This document shows, one piece after another, positions 1 to 11,305 of a stretch of DNA of 64,000 nucleotides. The stretch is from Alphaproteobacteria bacterium (GTDB taxonomy: Bacteria > Pseudomonadota > Alphaproteobacteria > JANSWW01): assembly GCA_024743275.1 (NCBI GenBank), contig JANSWW010000001.1:124001-188000 (forward strand), written 5' to 3'. A program made the translations under genes and the position numbers. The notes under the pieces are model-generated. The model did not search any database, was not told the origin of the DNA, and saw only the letters and a list, made by a program, of their open reading frames with translations. Position 1 is the stretch's first letter; the number at the start of each line of letters is the position of its first letter.

Positions 1-64
1 TCGCGAGCTCAGGCGGCCGTCCGACCCTCTGACATGCCTGATACCTAGGCGCATCGCTTCTGTT

Positions 65-1048
65 ATGCAAGGATTCCCGGTATTTAGCCCTATGAGCTCT
101 TTGGCATCGCATCTCGTTCGGCCGCTTGCCTGGATCGGGCGGCAGCGCACCCGTGGCGTCGCCCTCGCCTTCCTGATCGGGATTGCCGTGCCCCCCGTGG
201 GCGAGGTGCTGCGGCCCTATCTCACGGAAGCGGTGATCGGGCTGTTGACCATCGCCTTTCTGAGGACCGACGGCGGCGCCCTGCGCGGCCATGTCCGCAA
301 GCCGGGCCTGGTCGCGGCGGCGCTGGTCTGGACCGTGATCTGCGTGCCGCTGCTGCTGATCGGGCTCAACGCGCTGCTCGGCGTGCGGGACTTCAGCGAG
401 GATCTCTATCTCGCGCTGATGCTGCAGGCGATCGCCTCGCCGCTGATGTCGGCGCCGGCCTTCGCCGCCCTGTTGGGCCTGCAGGCGACCCTGGTCTTGG
501 CGGCCCTGATCGCCAGCAGCATGCTGCTGCCCCTGAGCGCCCCGCTGTACGCCGCCTTCCTCGACCTCCCGCTCAGTCTGGAACCGGCCGATCTCGGCCT
601 CAAACTGGCGGTGATCCTAGCCGTCGCCGCCGGCATCGGGCTGGGCCTGCGGCGGCTTCTGGGAGCCGCGACGATCGACAGGCGGCGCGACGAGATCGAT
701 GGGATCAATATCCTCCTGATGTTCGTCTTCGCCGCCGCGGCGATGGCGGACGTCGCCTTCGCGGTCCTCGAGCGGCCGCTTTTCTCCCTCGGGTTGACCG
801 CCCTCGCCTTCGCGGTCTTCGGAGGCTTGCTGCTCCTGACCACCCTGGTCTTCGCCCCGGTCGGCCGGGACCGCGCCTTCTCGATCGCGATGATGGCCGC
901 CCTCCGGAACATGGCGCTGATGATCGCCGCCACCGGCGGGGCGGTGCCGGAGACGGTCTGGCTCTATTTCGCCATGAGCCAGTTTCCGATCTATCTCGGC
1001 CCGATGATCGTCGAGCCGGCCGCCCGGCTCATACTCCGACCCCGCTAG
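65..1048 (+). CDS. SBF-like (bile acid:sodium symporter family) membrane protein
   Basis: Very hydrophobic protein of 327 residues with about nine or ten membrane segments starting near residue 30. Segments have the small-residue-rich, helix-breaking character of the SBF/BASS fold (for example around SPLMSAPAFAALLG and the late stretch AMMAALRNMALMIAA). Such proteins are secondary transporters of organic anions driven by sodium; the substrate here cannot be read from sequence. The first ATG is at 65; an in-frame ATG at 92 (giving 318 residues) is equally plausible, and neither has a convincing Shine-Dalgarno site. The 3' end overlaps the convergent amidase gene by 20 bases. Family assignment is moderate; an unclassified permease of similar topology is the alternative. 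Confidence 0.6.
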   Translation: MQGFPVFSPMSSLASHLVRPLAWIGRQRTRGVALAFLIGIAVPPVGEVLRPYLTEAVIGLLTIAFLRTDGGALRGHVRKPGLVAAALVWTVICVPLLLIGLNALLGVRDFSEDLYLALMLQAIASPLMSAPAFAALLGLQATLVLAALIASSMLLPLSAPLYAAFLDLPLSLEPADLGLKLAVILAVAAGIGLGLRRLLGAATIDRRRDEIDGINILLMFVFAAAAMADVAFAVLERPLFSLGLTALAFAVFGGLLLLTTLVFAPVGRDRAFSIAMMAALRNMALMIAATGGAVPETVWLYFAMSQFPIYLGPMIVEPAARLILRPR

Positions 1049-1523
1049 GTCGGCCGGAACCAGGCCGCACGGCGATCCCTTCGGCGACGAGCCTGTCCCA
1101 GGGGAAGAGAGGGCCCGGGTCGACCTTGCGGCCCGGTGCCACGTCCTCGTGGCCCAGAACCCGCTCCGGCGGGATCGGATGGCGGGCCATGATCTCCCGC
1201 GCCAGCACAATGAGAGCATCGATCTGGGGCTCGGCATAGGAATGGTCGCCGAGATTTACCAATTCGATGCCGATGGAACGGGAGTTGATATCGCTCTCGC
1301 CCTCCCAGGCGCTGACCCCGGCATGCCAGGCCCGCCGGTCCTCCGGCACCATGCGATAGACGGTCCCGTCCTCGTCGATCAGCCAATGGACACTGACCTC
1401 GCCCTCGGTCAATAGGCGCAGACTCTCGGCTAGATCCCGCTCCGTATAATGGATCAGCAGGATGTCGACCGGGCCGGTGCGCCGGGGCTCGTGATGGGGC
1501 GAGGGACGGTCGAGGATCCGCAT
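1029..1523 (-). CDS. N-acetylmuramoyl-L-alanine amidase (AmpD-like, Amidase_2)
   Basis: Zinc amidase of 164 residues that cleaves the bond between N-acetylmuramic acid and the L-Ala of peptidoglycan fragments. The expected zinc ligands are visible as H25 (LLIHYTERD), H125 and D135 (GHEDVAPGRKVDPG), and the core motif SIGIELVN lies between them. No signal peptide is seen, so like AmpD it should act in the cytoplasm on recycled anhydro-muropeptides. It is the last gene of a tight minus-strand run djlA-like, ABC-F, EamA permease, amidase, with only 4 bases to the permease stop. Not far from cell-wall gene slt at 13.8 kb but not in the same operon. Confidence 0.88.
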   Translation of the reverse strand: MRILDRPSPHHEPRRTGPVDILLIHYTERDLAESLRLLTEGEVSVHWLIDEDGTVYRMVPEDRRAWHAGVSAWEGESDINSRSIGIELVNLGDHSYAEPQIDALIVLAREIMARHPIPPERVLGHEDVAPGRKVDPGPLFPWDRLVAEGIAVRPGSGRPSGVGV

Positions 1524-1527
1524 AGGG

Positions 1528-2411
1528 TTATCCCTTCTCCCGCCGGAGATAGGCCATGTAGAGCTTTGGATCGATGACGATGGCCGCGACGCCGGCGAGC
1601 ACGATCACCGCCCCGATCAGGCGTTCGAGGGTCGCCGCCTCGCCCAGGAAGACGATGCCGGACAGCATGCCGAACACGGGGCCGAGCAGGCTGAACGGCA
1701 TCACCTGATTAACCGGATAGGTCCTCAGGAACGTGGCCCAAAGTCCGTAGCCGACAATCACCACGAAGACCGCCATATAGGCCGAGGAGGCCCAGCCGAC
1801 CCAATTGACCTCCTGCCAGGTCGACAGGCCCGTACCTTCGATCAGGGCGGAGGCGATGAATAGCTGCGGGACCGCGAAGACCGCCATCCAGCCATTGAGC
1901 TGGAACACGGTGATCTTGCCCATGGTCTTCATCTGAATGGCCGATACGCACCACATGAAGGACGCGGCGACGATCATCACCAGAGCGCCGAGCTCGGTGA
2001 CGGTGCCGGGCTCGCCGGCGATCAGCAGCACGCCGGAGAAGGCCAGGACCATCCCGCCGATCCGGCGCCAGCCGACCCGTTCCCGGAACACCACCCAGGC
2101 GAGAATCGCGGCGAAGGGGGCTTGCACCTGGACGGCGATCGCCGCCACGGCGGCGTCGACCCGGGCGATCCCGTTGAACATCAGCGCGAAATGCAGCAGC
2201 CCCAGCGTGACCGACAGCCCAATGAGCTGTTTCATGCGGCCCCAGGGAATCTTGACGAAGGGAACCAGCAGCACGGCGACCATCAGAAATCGTACGCCGA
2301 CCAGAAAAAGCGGCGGCGTGTCCTCGACCGCCGTCTTAGTGACCGCGAAATTCGCCCCCCAGATCGCCATCACCATGACGATCAGCAGCCCGTCACGCAG
2401 GCTGAGGCTGT

Positions 2412-2415
<4 letters not shown>
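1528..2415 (-). CDS. EamA/DMT family permease
   Basis: 295 residues, ten predicted membrane helices arranged as two EamA repeats (roughly residues 5-140 and 150-285), the standard drug/metabolite transporter layout. The N-terminal helix MVMAIWGANFAVTKTAV and the second-repeat motif LLGPVFGMLSGIVFLGEAAT are typical of the RhaT/EamA branch that exports amino acids or other small metabolites. Its start overlaps the end of the ABC-F gene by four bases (ATGA type), so it is probably translated from the same message. Substrate unknown. It is one of three EamA permeases in the first 17.5 kb. Confidence 0.88.
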
Positions 2416-4264
<1,849 letters not shown>

Positions 4265-4265
<1 letters not shown>

Positions 4266-5029
4266 CAGGTCAGTCCGCGCGCCTTGCGGATCTCGTCATA
4301 GGCTGTGTTGACCGCCGCCATCTTCTCGGTCGCGAGATCGATGAATTCCTGGGGCATTCCCTCGGCGATCAGGCGGTCCGGATGGTATTCGCGGATCTGG
4401 GTCCGATAGGCCTTCTTGATCTCGTCGTCGGAGGCATCCCGGGCGACCCCGAGAATGGTATAGGGATCGTCCTTGCCCTCGCCGGTGTGGGTCTTGCGGA
4501 TCTGTTCGAACTCGTGCTCGTCGAAACCGAAGATAACCGCCACCTTGCGCAGGAACTCGACCTCCGCCGGATCGACGAACCCGTCGGCCTTGGCGATGTG
4601 GAAAAGTCCGCCGAGGAGCTGCTCCAGGACAGGAGAGCGGGGATGGAACAGATTGGCGATCTGCTTGGCGTAGATCTCGAAGCCGGCGGTGTCCTTTTTG
4701 GCCCGGTTGAAGACCTTGGCGACATTGTCGACCTCGTCCGGACTGACCCGGAAGATCTCACGGAAGGCCGCGACCTCGTCCTTGGTCACCACCCCGTCCG
4801 CCTTGGCCATTTTGGCGCCGAGGACGATCACACCGATGGTAAAGGCGATCTTCTTGGTGCCGGATTCGTTGTCCTCGGGGATCTCCTGCCGCCGAGCGCC
4901 GGTCTCCTCGGCCTCACCCTTTTTACCGTCGTAGAAGAAATGGCCGCCCAGCGCGCCGACGAGCGCACCCAGGGGCCCGCCGAGCGCAAAGCCCGCCGCT
5001 CCTCCGACAATCTTTCCCCAAATGCTCAT
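4265..5029 (-). CDS. djlA: DjlA-like co-chaperone (TerB domain plus J domain)
   Basis: 254 residues. The N-terminus (residues 7-30, GGAAGFALGGPLGALVGALGG) is a glycine-rich hydrophobic stretch that probably inserts in the inner membrane, as in DjlA. Residues about 55-170 form an acidic helical TerB-like domain, with ADGVVTKDEVAAF and KADGFVDPAEVEFL as its two related halves. The C-terminus (about 188-250) is a J domain, DPYTILGVARDASDDEIKKA, with the diagnostic HPD in REYHPDRL. J domains stimulate DnaK ATPase. It is the first gene of the minus-strand run ending in the AmpD-like amidase; a DjlA-amidase neighbourhood is common in alphaproteobacteria. Confidence 0.9.
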
Positions 5030-5108
5030 GACACACCGGTGTTCCGTTAATGGGCAGTACTAGCCAAATGGACCGCATGTCTGTCAACCGCCGCACGCCG
5101 CGCGGGGG

Positions 5109-6026
5109 CTAACGCCTGTCATGCGTCGGCACGGGTTTGGGGCCGGGTTTCGAGCGCATTGTCAGAACGACGCCCCCCGCCACGATCAGCGCCGCGCCGA
5201 AGACGGTCGCCAGGCCCGGGACTTCGGCGAAGAACAGATAGCCGATAGCCGCCGTCGAGATCAGTTCGACATAGACCAGCGGCGCCAGGGTCGAGGCTTC
5301 CACAAGGCGGAATGCCAGGATCGACAGGATGTGGCCGACCGCCGAGAACAGGCCAAGGCCGAGAAACAGGAGAAGGTCCTCGCTGTTCGGCACGCTCCAC
5401 GCCCATAACGCCTGCGGGGTCAGCAATAACGCCCCGACCACGCATTGGAAGGCGAGAGTCTTGACCGGATCGCTGTGGGTCGCCGCATACCGGGTCGCGA
5501 CCATGTAACAGGCGAACAAGACCCCCGTCCCGAGCGCCATGAGCATGCCGACCTCGATCGGTGCCGCGCCCGGCTGCACGATCACCATCGACCCACCGAA
5601 ACCGAGGACGAGACCCATGGTCTTGCGCCAGGTGATCCGTTCCCCCAACAGCAGGATCGACAGGATCACCGCGATGATCGGACCGACGAAATAGATGCTG
5701 ACGGCCGTCGCCAACGAAATTCGGGCGATCGCCATGAAATAGAGCGTCATCGCCGAAACCAGGAAGACGGTGCGCAACAAATGGGAGCCAAGACGCTCCC
5801 CCGGAAAAATCCGGCCGCGATGCACCACGGCGGCGAAGGGAAGAACGATCAGGCAGGCGACCGCGTAGCGCGCCCAACTGATGAACAGCGGCGAATAGTC
5901 GGCGCTCAAGGCCTTGGCGAAGCCGTCGACAACCGTGATCGACAGCATCGCCACGATCATCAGGACGGCGCCCTTGATCAGGATACGACTGGGATCCGAA
6001 GCGATGGACGCGCGCAACTCTGACAT
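5109..6026 (-). CDS. EamA/DMT family permease
   Basis: 305-residue ten-helix permease with two EamA repeats (about residues 18-150 and 160-295). Motifs such as YFVGPIIAVILSILLLGERIT and APLVYVELISTAAIGYLFF are characteristic. The arrangement with a long N-terminal segment and RYAVACLIVLPFA resembles the subgroup that includes S-adenosylmethionine-type carriers, but the substrate cannot be decided. It sits 27 bases downstream of acpS on the same strand, in the position where lepB-rnc-era stand in many relatives, so the conserved acpS-lepB order is broken here. Confidence 0.85.
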   Translation of the reverse strand: MSELRASIASDPSRILIKGAVLMIVAMLSITVVDGFAKALSADYSPLFISWARYAVACLIVLPFAAVVHRGRIFPGERLGSHLLRTVFLVSAMTLYFMAIARISLATAVSIYFVGPIIAVILSILLLGERITWRKTMGLVLGFGGSMVIVQPGAAPIEVGMLMALGTGVLFACYMVATRYAATHSDPVKTLAFQCVVGALLLTPQALWAWSVPNSEDLLLFLGLGLFSAVGHILSILAFRLVEASTLAPLVYVELISTAAIGYLFFAEVPGLATVFGAALIVAGGVVLTMRSKPGPKPVPTHDRR

Positions 6027-6053
6027 CGCTCCCCTTTCGTGCCGCGCGGCGGG

Positions 6054-6476
6054 TCAGACCCCGAATTTGTCAGCCCACTCCGTCGGGATCGCCGAAACGA
6101 TGACCATGGCGTGGGCTTGAGGCGGTTCGTCGGTGATGGTGAGTTCGATCTTGGCCGCGAACCCGTCGGGCGTCATCGCCTCGAGCTTCGCCAACGCGCC
6201 GCCTGTGAGCTGGAAGGTCGGCTTGCCGCCGGGACGGTTGACCACGGCGAGATCGCGCCAGAACACCCCCTGGCTGAGACCGGTGCCGAGCGCCTTCGAC
6301 ATCGCCTCCTTCGCGGCGAAGCGCCGGGCATAGCAGGGGGCAGGAACCGCGAGGCGGTCGCAGCGCCGCCGCTCCGTCTCCGTGAACACACGGTTGAGGA
6401 AGCGGTCGCCGAACCGCTCAATGGTCTGCTCGACCCGCCGGATATCGATGATGTCGTTGCCGATGGAGAGGATCAT
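6054..6476 (-). CDS. acpS: Holo-[acyl-carrier-protein] synthase
   Basis: 140 residues, slightly longer than the usual 120-130. AcpS transfers 4'-phosphopantetheine from CoA to the serine of apo-ACP. The N-terminal [15 protein letters not shown] carries the metal-binding Asp, and [16 protein letters not shown] carries the second acidic ligand and the CoA-binding lysine; FWRDLAV completes the core. The gene starts 12 bases after the pdxJ stop and belongs to the conserved rsh-pdxJ-acpS order of alphaproteobacteria. Confidence 0.95.
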   Translation of the reverse strand: MILSIGNDIIDIRRVEQTIERFGDRFLNRVFTETERRRCDRLAVPAPCYARRFAAKEAMSKALGTGLSQGVFWRDLAVVNRPGGKPTFQLTGGALAKLEAMTPDGFAAKIELTITDEPPQAHAMVIVSAIPTEWADKFGV

Positions 6477-6488
6477 GGTCCGACCCTC

Positions 6489-7241
6489 CTAGGCGCGCGC
6501 TTCGTCCATCAGGCGCCGCATCTCCCTAATGCCCCCGTCGAGGCCCAGGAAGATCGCCTCGCCGATCAGGAAATGGCCGATATTGAGTTCCATCACCTGG
6601 GGAATGGCGGCGATCGGCTTCACCGTCTCGAAGCTCAGGCCATGGCCCATATGACACTCGATCCCAAGCGACTCGCAAATCTCCGCGCCCTTGCGCAGCC
6701 GGTCGAGCTGCTTCGCGACTTCGTCAGCGTCGCCCGCCTCATGGGCTTCGCAATAGGTCCCGGTGTGCAGTTCGACGACCGGCGCGCCAAGCGACTTCGC
6801 CGCCTCGAGCTGGCGTTCGTCGGCTTCGATGAACAGTGAGACCCGGGCGCCGGCGTCGCTCATCTCGGCGATCGGCGTCTTCAGCTGATTGTGCAGGCCG
6901 GCCGCGTCCAACCCGCCCTCGGTCGTCACCTCCTCGCGCTTCTCCGGCACAAGGCAGGCGGCATGGGGCTTGTTCTCCAGAACCAGGGCGATCATCTCGT
7001 CGGTGGCCGCCATCTCGAAGTTCAACGGCAGGTCGACCTCTCTCATGATCCGGCCGATGTCACCGTCGCGGATGTGGCGCCGATCCTCGCGCAAATGGGC
7101 GGTGATCCCGTCGGCTCCGGCCGCCTTGGCCACCAGGGCCGCCCGGATCGGATCCGGATGGGTCCCTCCGCGGGCGTTCCGGACGGTCGCCACATGGTCG
7201 ATATTCACCCCCAGACGCAGTTTACCCGGCATCTCGCTCAC
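6489..7241 (-). CDS. pdxJ: Pyridoxine 5'-phosphate synthase
   Basis: 250 residues, the normal PdxJ length. It condenses 3-amino-2-oxopropyl phosphate with deoxyxylulose 5-phosphate in the final ring-closing step of DXP-dependent vitamin B6 synthesis. Clear family signatures are LGVNIDHVATVRNARGG at the N-terminus, GITAHLREDRRHI, and HTGTYCEAHEAGD, followed by the glycine-rich phosphate site MGHGLSFETV and ELNIGHFLIGEAIFLG. TIM-barrel, cytoplasmic. Between rsh and acpS on the minus strand. Confidence 0.96.
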   Translation of the reverse strand: MSEMPGKLRLGVNIDHVATVRNARGGTHPDPIRAALVAKAAGADGITAHLREDRRHIRDGDIGRIMREVDLPLNFEMAATDEMIALVLENKPHAACLVPEKREEVTTEGGLDAAGLHNQLKTPIAEMSDAGARVSLFIEADERQLEAAKSLGAPVVELHTGTYCEAHEAGDADEVAKQLDRLRKGAEICESLGIECHMGHGLSFETVKPIAAIPQVMELNIGHFLIGEAIFLGLDGGIREMRRLMDEARA

Positions 7242-7267
7242 ATCCTTCGATCTACGGAAAAAACGGC

Positions 7268-9418
7268 TCAGCCGCGCGCGCGGTCGACAGAGTTCACGGC
7301 CGGTGTCGCCCGCAAGGCCGCGATAATATTAGTCAGATGCTTGATGTCCTCAACTTCCACATCGATCAGGACATCGAAAAAGTCCGTCGTCCGGTTGGTG
7401 AATTTGAGGTCGCTGATATTGCCGCCATTGCGCCCGATCACGGTGGTGAGCGACCCGAGGGCGCCCGGCAGATTGGCCAGCGTGGCCTGGAGACGGCTGA
7501 CCCGGTGCGCGGTATCGTCCTTGGCGCTGCCCCAGGAGACCTCGATCCAGCGGTCCGGCTGATCGGCGAATTGCTGCAGCATGTCGCAGTCCGAGCGGTG
7601 GATGGTCACTCCCTTGCCCGAGATCACGATGCCGACGATCTGGTCGCCCGGAATCGGATGGCAACAGCCGGCGTAATGGACCGCCATGCCGGGAATGAGC
7701 CCCTGGATCGGCAGGGCGTCGTCCTTCGCCTTCTTCCGCTGTTCCCGCGCCCGGCCGATCGGCACCACCTTCTCGGCCTTGTGCTTGTTCTTGGCCTCGG
7801 GATGAACCGTATGCAGCACCTCGACGGCGCTGGTCAGGCCCTCGCCGATCTGGGCGTAAAGGTCGTCGAGCTTCTCGGACTTGATGCCGTCGGGCATCGG
7901 GTTGAAGGCCTTCTCCGAATAGCTGTAGCCGCCCTGCCGGAACGTCCGCTCAAGGATCGCCTTGCCCAGTTCCATGAACTCCTGACGCTTCTCCTGGCGG
8001 ATGAAGCGGCGGATGCAGGCCTTGGCCTTGCCGGTGACGGCGTAGCTTTCCCAGGTCGGCGACGGTTTGGCGTTCTTCGCCGTCTGGATCTCGATCTGGT
8101 CGCCGTTCTCGAGAACGGTCCGCAGCGGCTTGTGCCGGCCGTTGATCCGCGCCCCGACCGTGCGGTTGCCGATCTCGCTATGGACGGAATAGGCGAAATC
8201 GATCGGCGTCGCCCCGCGCGGCAGGGAATGGAGATCCCCCTTCGGGGTGAAGCAAAAGACCATGTCCTGATAGAGGTCGAGCTTGGTGTGCTCGAGGAAT
8301 TCGTCCGCCCCGGCGGTGTTCTCGAGAATGTCGAGAAGCTGGCGGACCCAATGCAGGCTCTCGCCGATCTGCCGCGGATCGCCCCCGTCCTTGTAGCTCC
8401 AATGGGCGGCGACCCCGAATTCCGCGGTGTCGTGCATGTCCCGGGTGCGGATCTGCACCTCGATCCGGTGGCCGGAAGGCCCGATCAGGACCGTATGGAG
8501 CGACTGATAGCCGTTCGGCTTGGGGACGGAAATGTAATCCTTGAAGCGTCCCGGCACCAGGGGATAGGCCGCGTGCAACAGGCCGAGGGCCTGATAACAG
8601 GCCGTGGTGTCGTCCACGAGCACCCGGAAGGCCATGATGTCGGAGAGCTGCTCGAACTCCACCGCCTTCCGTTTCATCTTGTCCCAGATCGAATAGGGCG
8701 ACTTTTCCCGCCCGGACACGTCGGAGGTCAGGGCGCCCTCCAGGAGACAGTCCGTCAGGTCGCGGATGATCGTATCGACCGCCGACTGGCCGTCTTCCCG
8801 CAACTGCTTGAGCCGCGAGACGATGCTCTCCCGCGCCTCGGTATGGACCTCGCGGAAGGCCAGGTCCTGCAACTCCTCGCGCCAGGCGGCGATACCGATC
8901 CGTTCGGCGAGCGGCGCGTAGATCTCCAGCGTTTCGGCGGCGATCCGTTGCCGCTTCTCCTGCTTCTTGATGAAATGCAGGGTGCGCATGTTGTGCAGCC
9001 GGTCGGCGAGCTTCACCAACAGGACCCGGATATCCTGGGACATGGCCAGGACGAGCTTGCGGAAATTCTCCGCCTGTTTGCTATCGTCTGAGGTAAGCTC
9101 GAGACGGGTCAGCTTCGTGACCCCGTCAACCAGCCGGGCGATCTCGTGACCGAAGAGCTTCTCGATCTCTTCGAGCGTCGCCTCCGTGTCCTCGACCGTG
9201 TCATGCAGCAGGGCCGTGATGATCGAGCCCGCATCCAGCTTGAGCTCGGTCAAGATGCCGGCGACCTCGACCGGGTGGGAGTAGTAGGGGTCGCCGGACG
9301 CCCGGGTCTGGGACCCGTGCATCTTCATCGCGTAGACATAGGCGCGGTTCAGGGATGCCTCGTCCGCGCTCGGATCGTAGCTGACGACTTTTTCGACGAG
9401 TTCGAATTGGCGCATCAT
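7268..9418 (-). CDS. rsh: Bifunctional (p)ppGpp synthetase/hydrolase (Rsh)
   Basis: 716 residues, typical of the single Rel/SpoT-homologue of alphaproteobacteria. Order of domains: HD hydrolase (about 20-190, with SHPVEVAG and LLHDTVEDT intact, so hydrolysis should work), synthetase (about 220-360, with SVPKPNGYQSLHT and the substrate-specificity stretch near RFKDY), TGS (about 395-455), a zinc-finger region with GCCHPIPGD, and a C-terminal ACT domain (after about 640). It makes and degrades the starvation alarmone. It lies downstream of rpoZ, whose product omega is part of the ppGpp binding site on RNA polymerase in proteobacteria, so the two are linked in function as well as position. Confidence 0.96.
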   Translation of the reverse strand: MMRQFELVEKVVSYDPSADEASLNRAYVYAMKMHGSQTRASGDPYYSHPVEVAGILTELKLDAGSIITALLHDTVEDTEATLEEIEKLFGHEIARLVDGVTKLTRLELTSDDSKQAENFRKLVLAMSQDIRVLLVKLADRLHNMRTLHFIKKQEKRQRIAAETLEIYAPLAERIGIAAWREELQDLAFREVHTEARESIVSRLKQLREDGQSAVDTIIRDLTDCLLEGALTSDVSGREKSPYSIWDKMKRKAVEFEQLSDIMAFRVLVDDTTACYQALGLLHAAYPLVPGRFKDYISVPKPNGYQSLHTVLIGPSGHRIEVQIRTRDMHDTAEFGVAAHWSYKDGGDPRQIGESLHWVRQLLDILENTAGADEFLEHTKLDLYQDMVFCFTPKGDLHSLPRGATPIDFAYSVHSEIGNRTVGARINGRHKPLRTVLENGDQIEIQTAKNAKPSPTWESYAVTGKAKACIRRFIRQEKRQEFMELGKAILERTFRQGGYSYSEKAFNPMPDGIKSEKLDDLYAQIGEGLTSAVEVLHTVHPEAKNKHKAEKVVPIGRAREQRKKAKDDALPIQGLIPGMAVHYAGCCHPIPGDQIVGIVISGKGVTIHRSDCDMLQQFADQPDRWIEVSWGSAKDDTAHRVSRLQATLANLPGALGSLTTVIGRNGGNISDLKFTNRTTDFFDVLIDVEVEDIKHLTNIIAALRATPAVNSVDRARG

Positions 9419-9498
9419 GGGGTGCGCCCTCCCCGTTCATGGGGCTGGCTGAGTTTCCGTCCGGAAATGCCGGCCATCTGCCCCATGTGCCGATCCAA

Positions 9499-9894
9499 TC
9501 ACCGCTCCGTGCGCAGTGTCTGCTCGTCCATATCCTCGAACATCATGCCCCGGGCGTCGGCGTCCTGTTCGGACATGTTGCGGTCGTCGCCCACATGGCC
9601 GTCGACCGGCATCGAGTCCTCGGTCAGCATGGCGAGCGCCTCGGCATCGCTTTCCGCCTCCTCGACATCCGGCATGCGCTGGAGGCCGCGAACGAGGGCC
9701 TGACGCAGTCCGTCGAAGCTGACCGTCTCGTCGGCGATTTCGCGCAAGGACACGACCGGGTTCTTGTCGTTGTCGCGGTCGACCGTGATCTGGCCGCCAG
9801 ACGCGATCTGACGGGAGCGCTGAGCCGCCATCATGACAAGCTCAAACCGGTTCGGAACTCTTTCGACGCAATCTTCGACGGTAACGCGAGCCAT
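9499..9894 (-). CDS. rpoZ: RNA polymerase omega subunit
   Basis: 131 residues. The N-terminal [20 protein letters not shown] and the helix [11 protein letters not shown] are the classical omega signature; the C-terminal half from about residue 85 is a long acidic tail (many Asp/Glu/Met) that is usual in alphaproteobacterial omegas. Omega helps assemble the beta' subunit and forms one of the ppGpp sites. It precedes rsh by 80 bases on the minus strand, the conserved rpoZ-rsh pair. Confidence 0.95.
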   Translation of the reverse strand: MARVTVEDCVERVPNRFELVMMAAQRSRQIASGGQITVDRDNDKNPVVSLREIADETVSFDGLRQALVRGLQRMPDVEEAESDAEALAMLTEDSMPVDGHVGDDRNMSEQDADARGMMFEDMDEQTLRTER

Positions 9895-9953
9895 ACTTCA
9901 CCTCGGACAATAGAAAAGGGTCTCCGGCGAAAACTCGCCCGAGCCTCCCCTCC

Positions 9954-10496
9954 TTACACCGCAATCGCCTCGCGGCGCAATGGTTCACCTGAAATATAGA
10001 TGGGGTGCTCCGTCAGCGGGAAAAGGGCCTGGGACGGATCAAGCCGGTCGAGCAGGGTCAAAAGGGATTCTCCCGTGGCCGGATGGGTCCACTCCGGGAC
10101 CAAATCCTGCATCGGACGCAGCACGAAGGCACGCTCCCCCGCGCGGGGATGCGGCAACACCGGCGGCCCCGCTTCGACGCGCCCGTCATAGTCCACGATA
10201 TCGAGGTCGAGGATCCGAGCCTCGTTCCGCTGACGGCGCACCCGGCCATAGGCGGCCTCAACCGCGTGTAGCCGAGCCAACAGATCGACAGGCGCCAAGC
10301 CGGTCGTCAGCCGGGCGACCCCGTTGACGAACCAGGGCTGGTCCGAGACCGGAACGGGAGCGCTCTTGTACAGCCGGGAGATCTCGATCTCGTCGATGCC
10401 GTCGCGCAACAGATCCCTGAGCGCGGCCATGACGACATCTTGCGGCTGTCCCAATTCCGGATGAACCAGATTGGATCCAAAGGCAATTAGGATCAC
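9954..10496 (-). CDS. folK: 2-amino-4-hydroxy-6-hydroxymethyldihydropteridine pyrophosphokinase
   Basis: About 180 residues. FolK transfers pyrophosphate from ATP to hydroxymethyl-dihydropterin in folate synthesis. Visible signatures are the N-terminal VILIAFGSNL, the pterin-pocket SDQPWFVNGVARL, RRQRNEARILDLDIVDYDG (RxxRxxxRxxDLDI-type ATP site) and LPHPRAGERAFVL. I place the start at the GTG at 10496 because it aligns with the normal first residues of the family; a TTG at 10514 would add six residues. It is divergent from the NYN gene and 60 bases upstream of rpoZ on the same strand. Confidence 0.92.
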   Translation of the reverse strand: MILIAFGSNLVHPELGQPQDVVMAALRDLLRDGIDEIEISRLYKSAPVPVSDQPWFVNGVARLTTGLAPVDLLARLHAVEAAYGRVRRQRNEARILDLDIVDYDGRVEAGPPVLPHPRAGERAFVLRPMQDLVPEWTHPATGESLLTLLDRLDPSQALFPLTEHPIYISGEPLRREAIAV

Positions 10497-10654
10497 GTTT
10501 TCTACCCCGAACAACTCTTCGACTTTTTAGAAAGCGTTGCGCTTCCATCCCGATGGGCGTAACACAGACATAGACCGGTCGCTTTATTTTTTTGCGACAC
10601 TTTTGGCGGTTTTTGACGTACCGCAACAGCATACAACCGCAAGGGATTGATCAG

Positions 10655-11305
10655 GTGAATATCGGCTACCAAGACGAAAGACTGGCCGTGTTTATTGACG
10701 GTGCAAATCTTTACAACGCCGCACGCGCGCTCAACTTTGATATAGACTATAAGCAACTTTTGAAATACTTCCGCGAGCAGGGCCGTCTTATTCGGGCGTT
10801 TTATTACACGGCCCTGGTTGACGATACGGAGTACTCGCCGATACGGCCGTTGATCGATTGGCTGGACTACAACGGCTACACGATGGTCACGAAGCCGACC
10901 AAGGAGTTCACCGACTCTTCCGGTCGCCGCCGGCTCAAGGGCAATATGGATGTCGAACTGACGATCGACGCCCTCGAGATATCGTCCCGTCTCGACCATC
11001 TGGTGCTCGCCTCCGGCGACGGCGATTTCGTTCGCCTGGTGGAGACCATCCAGCGCCGCGGTGTCCGGGTGACGGTCCTCTCGACCATCCGCTCCCAGCC
11101 GCCGATGATCGCCGACGAACTACGCCGCCAGGCCGATGTGTTCGTCGAGTTGGAGCAGCTCAAAGACCGGATCGCGCGGGCCCATTCCCCGCAGCGGCGC
11201 GAGCGCCCGCCCCGGGAGGACTATGAGGCCGACGAAGGGGATTACGACGACGAGGCGGAGGTCGAGTTCTCCCAGTCCAACCGGCCCGCCTTCCTCAACA
11301 AGTGA
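10655..11305 (+). CDS. NYN domain ribonuclease-like protein (LabA/DUF88)
   Basis: 216 residues from a GTG start at 10655, chosen because AAGGGA precedes it by about ten bases; the frame is open back to 10592 without a good ribosome site. The domain is a PIN-like NYN fold with the expected acidic cluster: D15 in VFIDGANLY, D99 and D105 in NMDVELTIDAL, and D122/D124 in SGDGDFVRLV, so a metal-dependent RNase activity is likely. The C-terminus after about residue 185 is a highly acidic, probably disordered tail. The uracil-DNA glycosylase gene follows with overlapping stop and start. Confidence 0.85.
   Translation: MNIGYQDERLAVFIDGANLYNAARALNFDIDYKQLLKYFREQGRLIRAFYYTALVDDTEYSPIRPLIDWLDYNGYTMVTKPTKEFTDSSGRRRLKGNMDVELTIDALEISSRLDHLVLASGDGDFVRLVETIQRRGVRVTVLSTIRSQPPMIADELRRQADVFVELEQLKDRIARAHSPQRRERPPREDYEADEGDYDDEAEVEFSQSNRPAFLNK

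Noticed and set aside
1..64. Possible 3' end of an upstream gene or a tRNA at the left edge
   Set aside because: No cloverleaf-like arms or convincing coding frame can be seen in the 64 bases.
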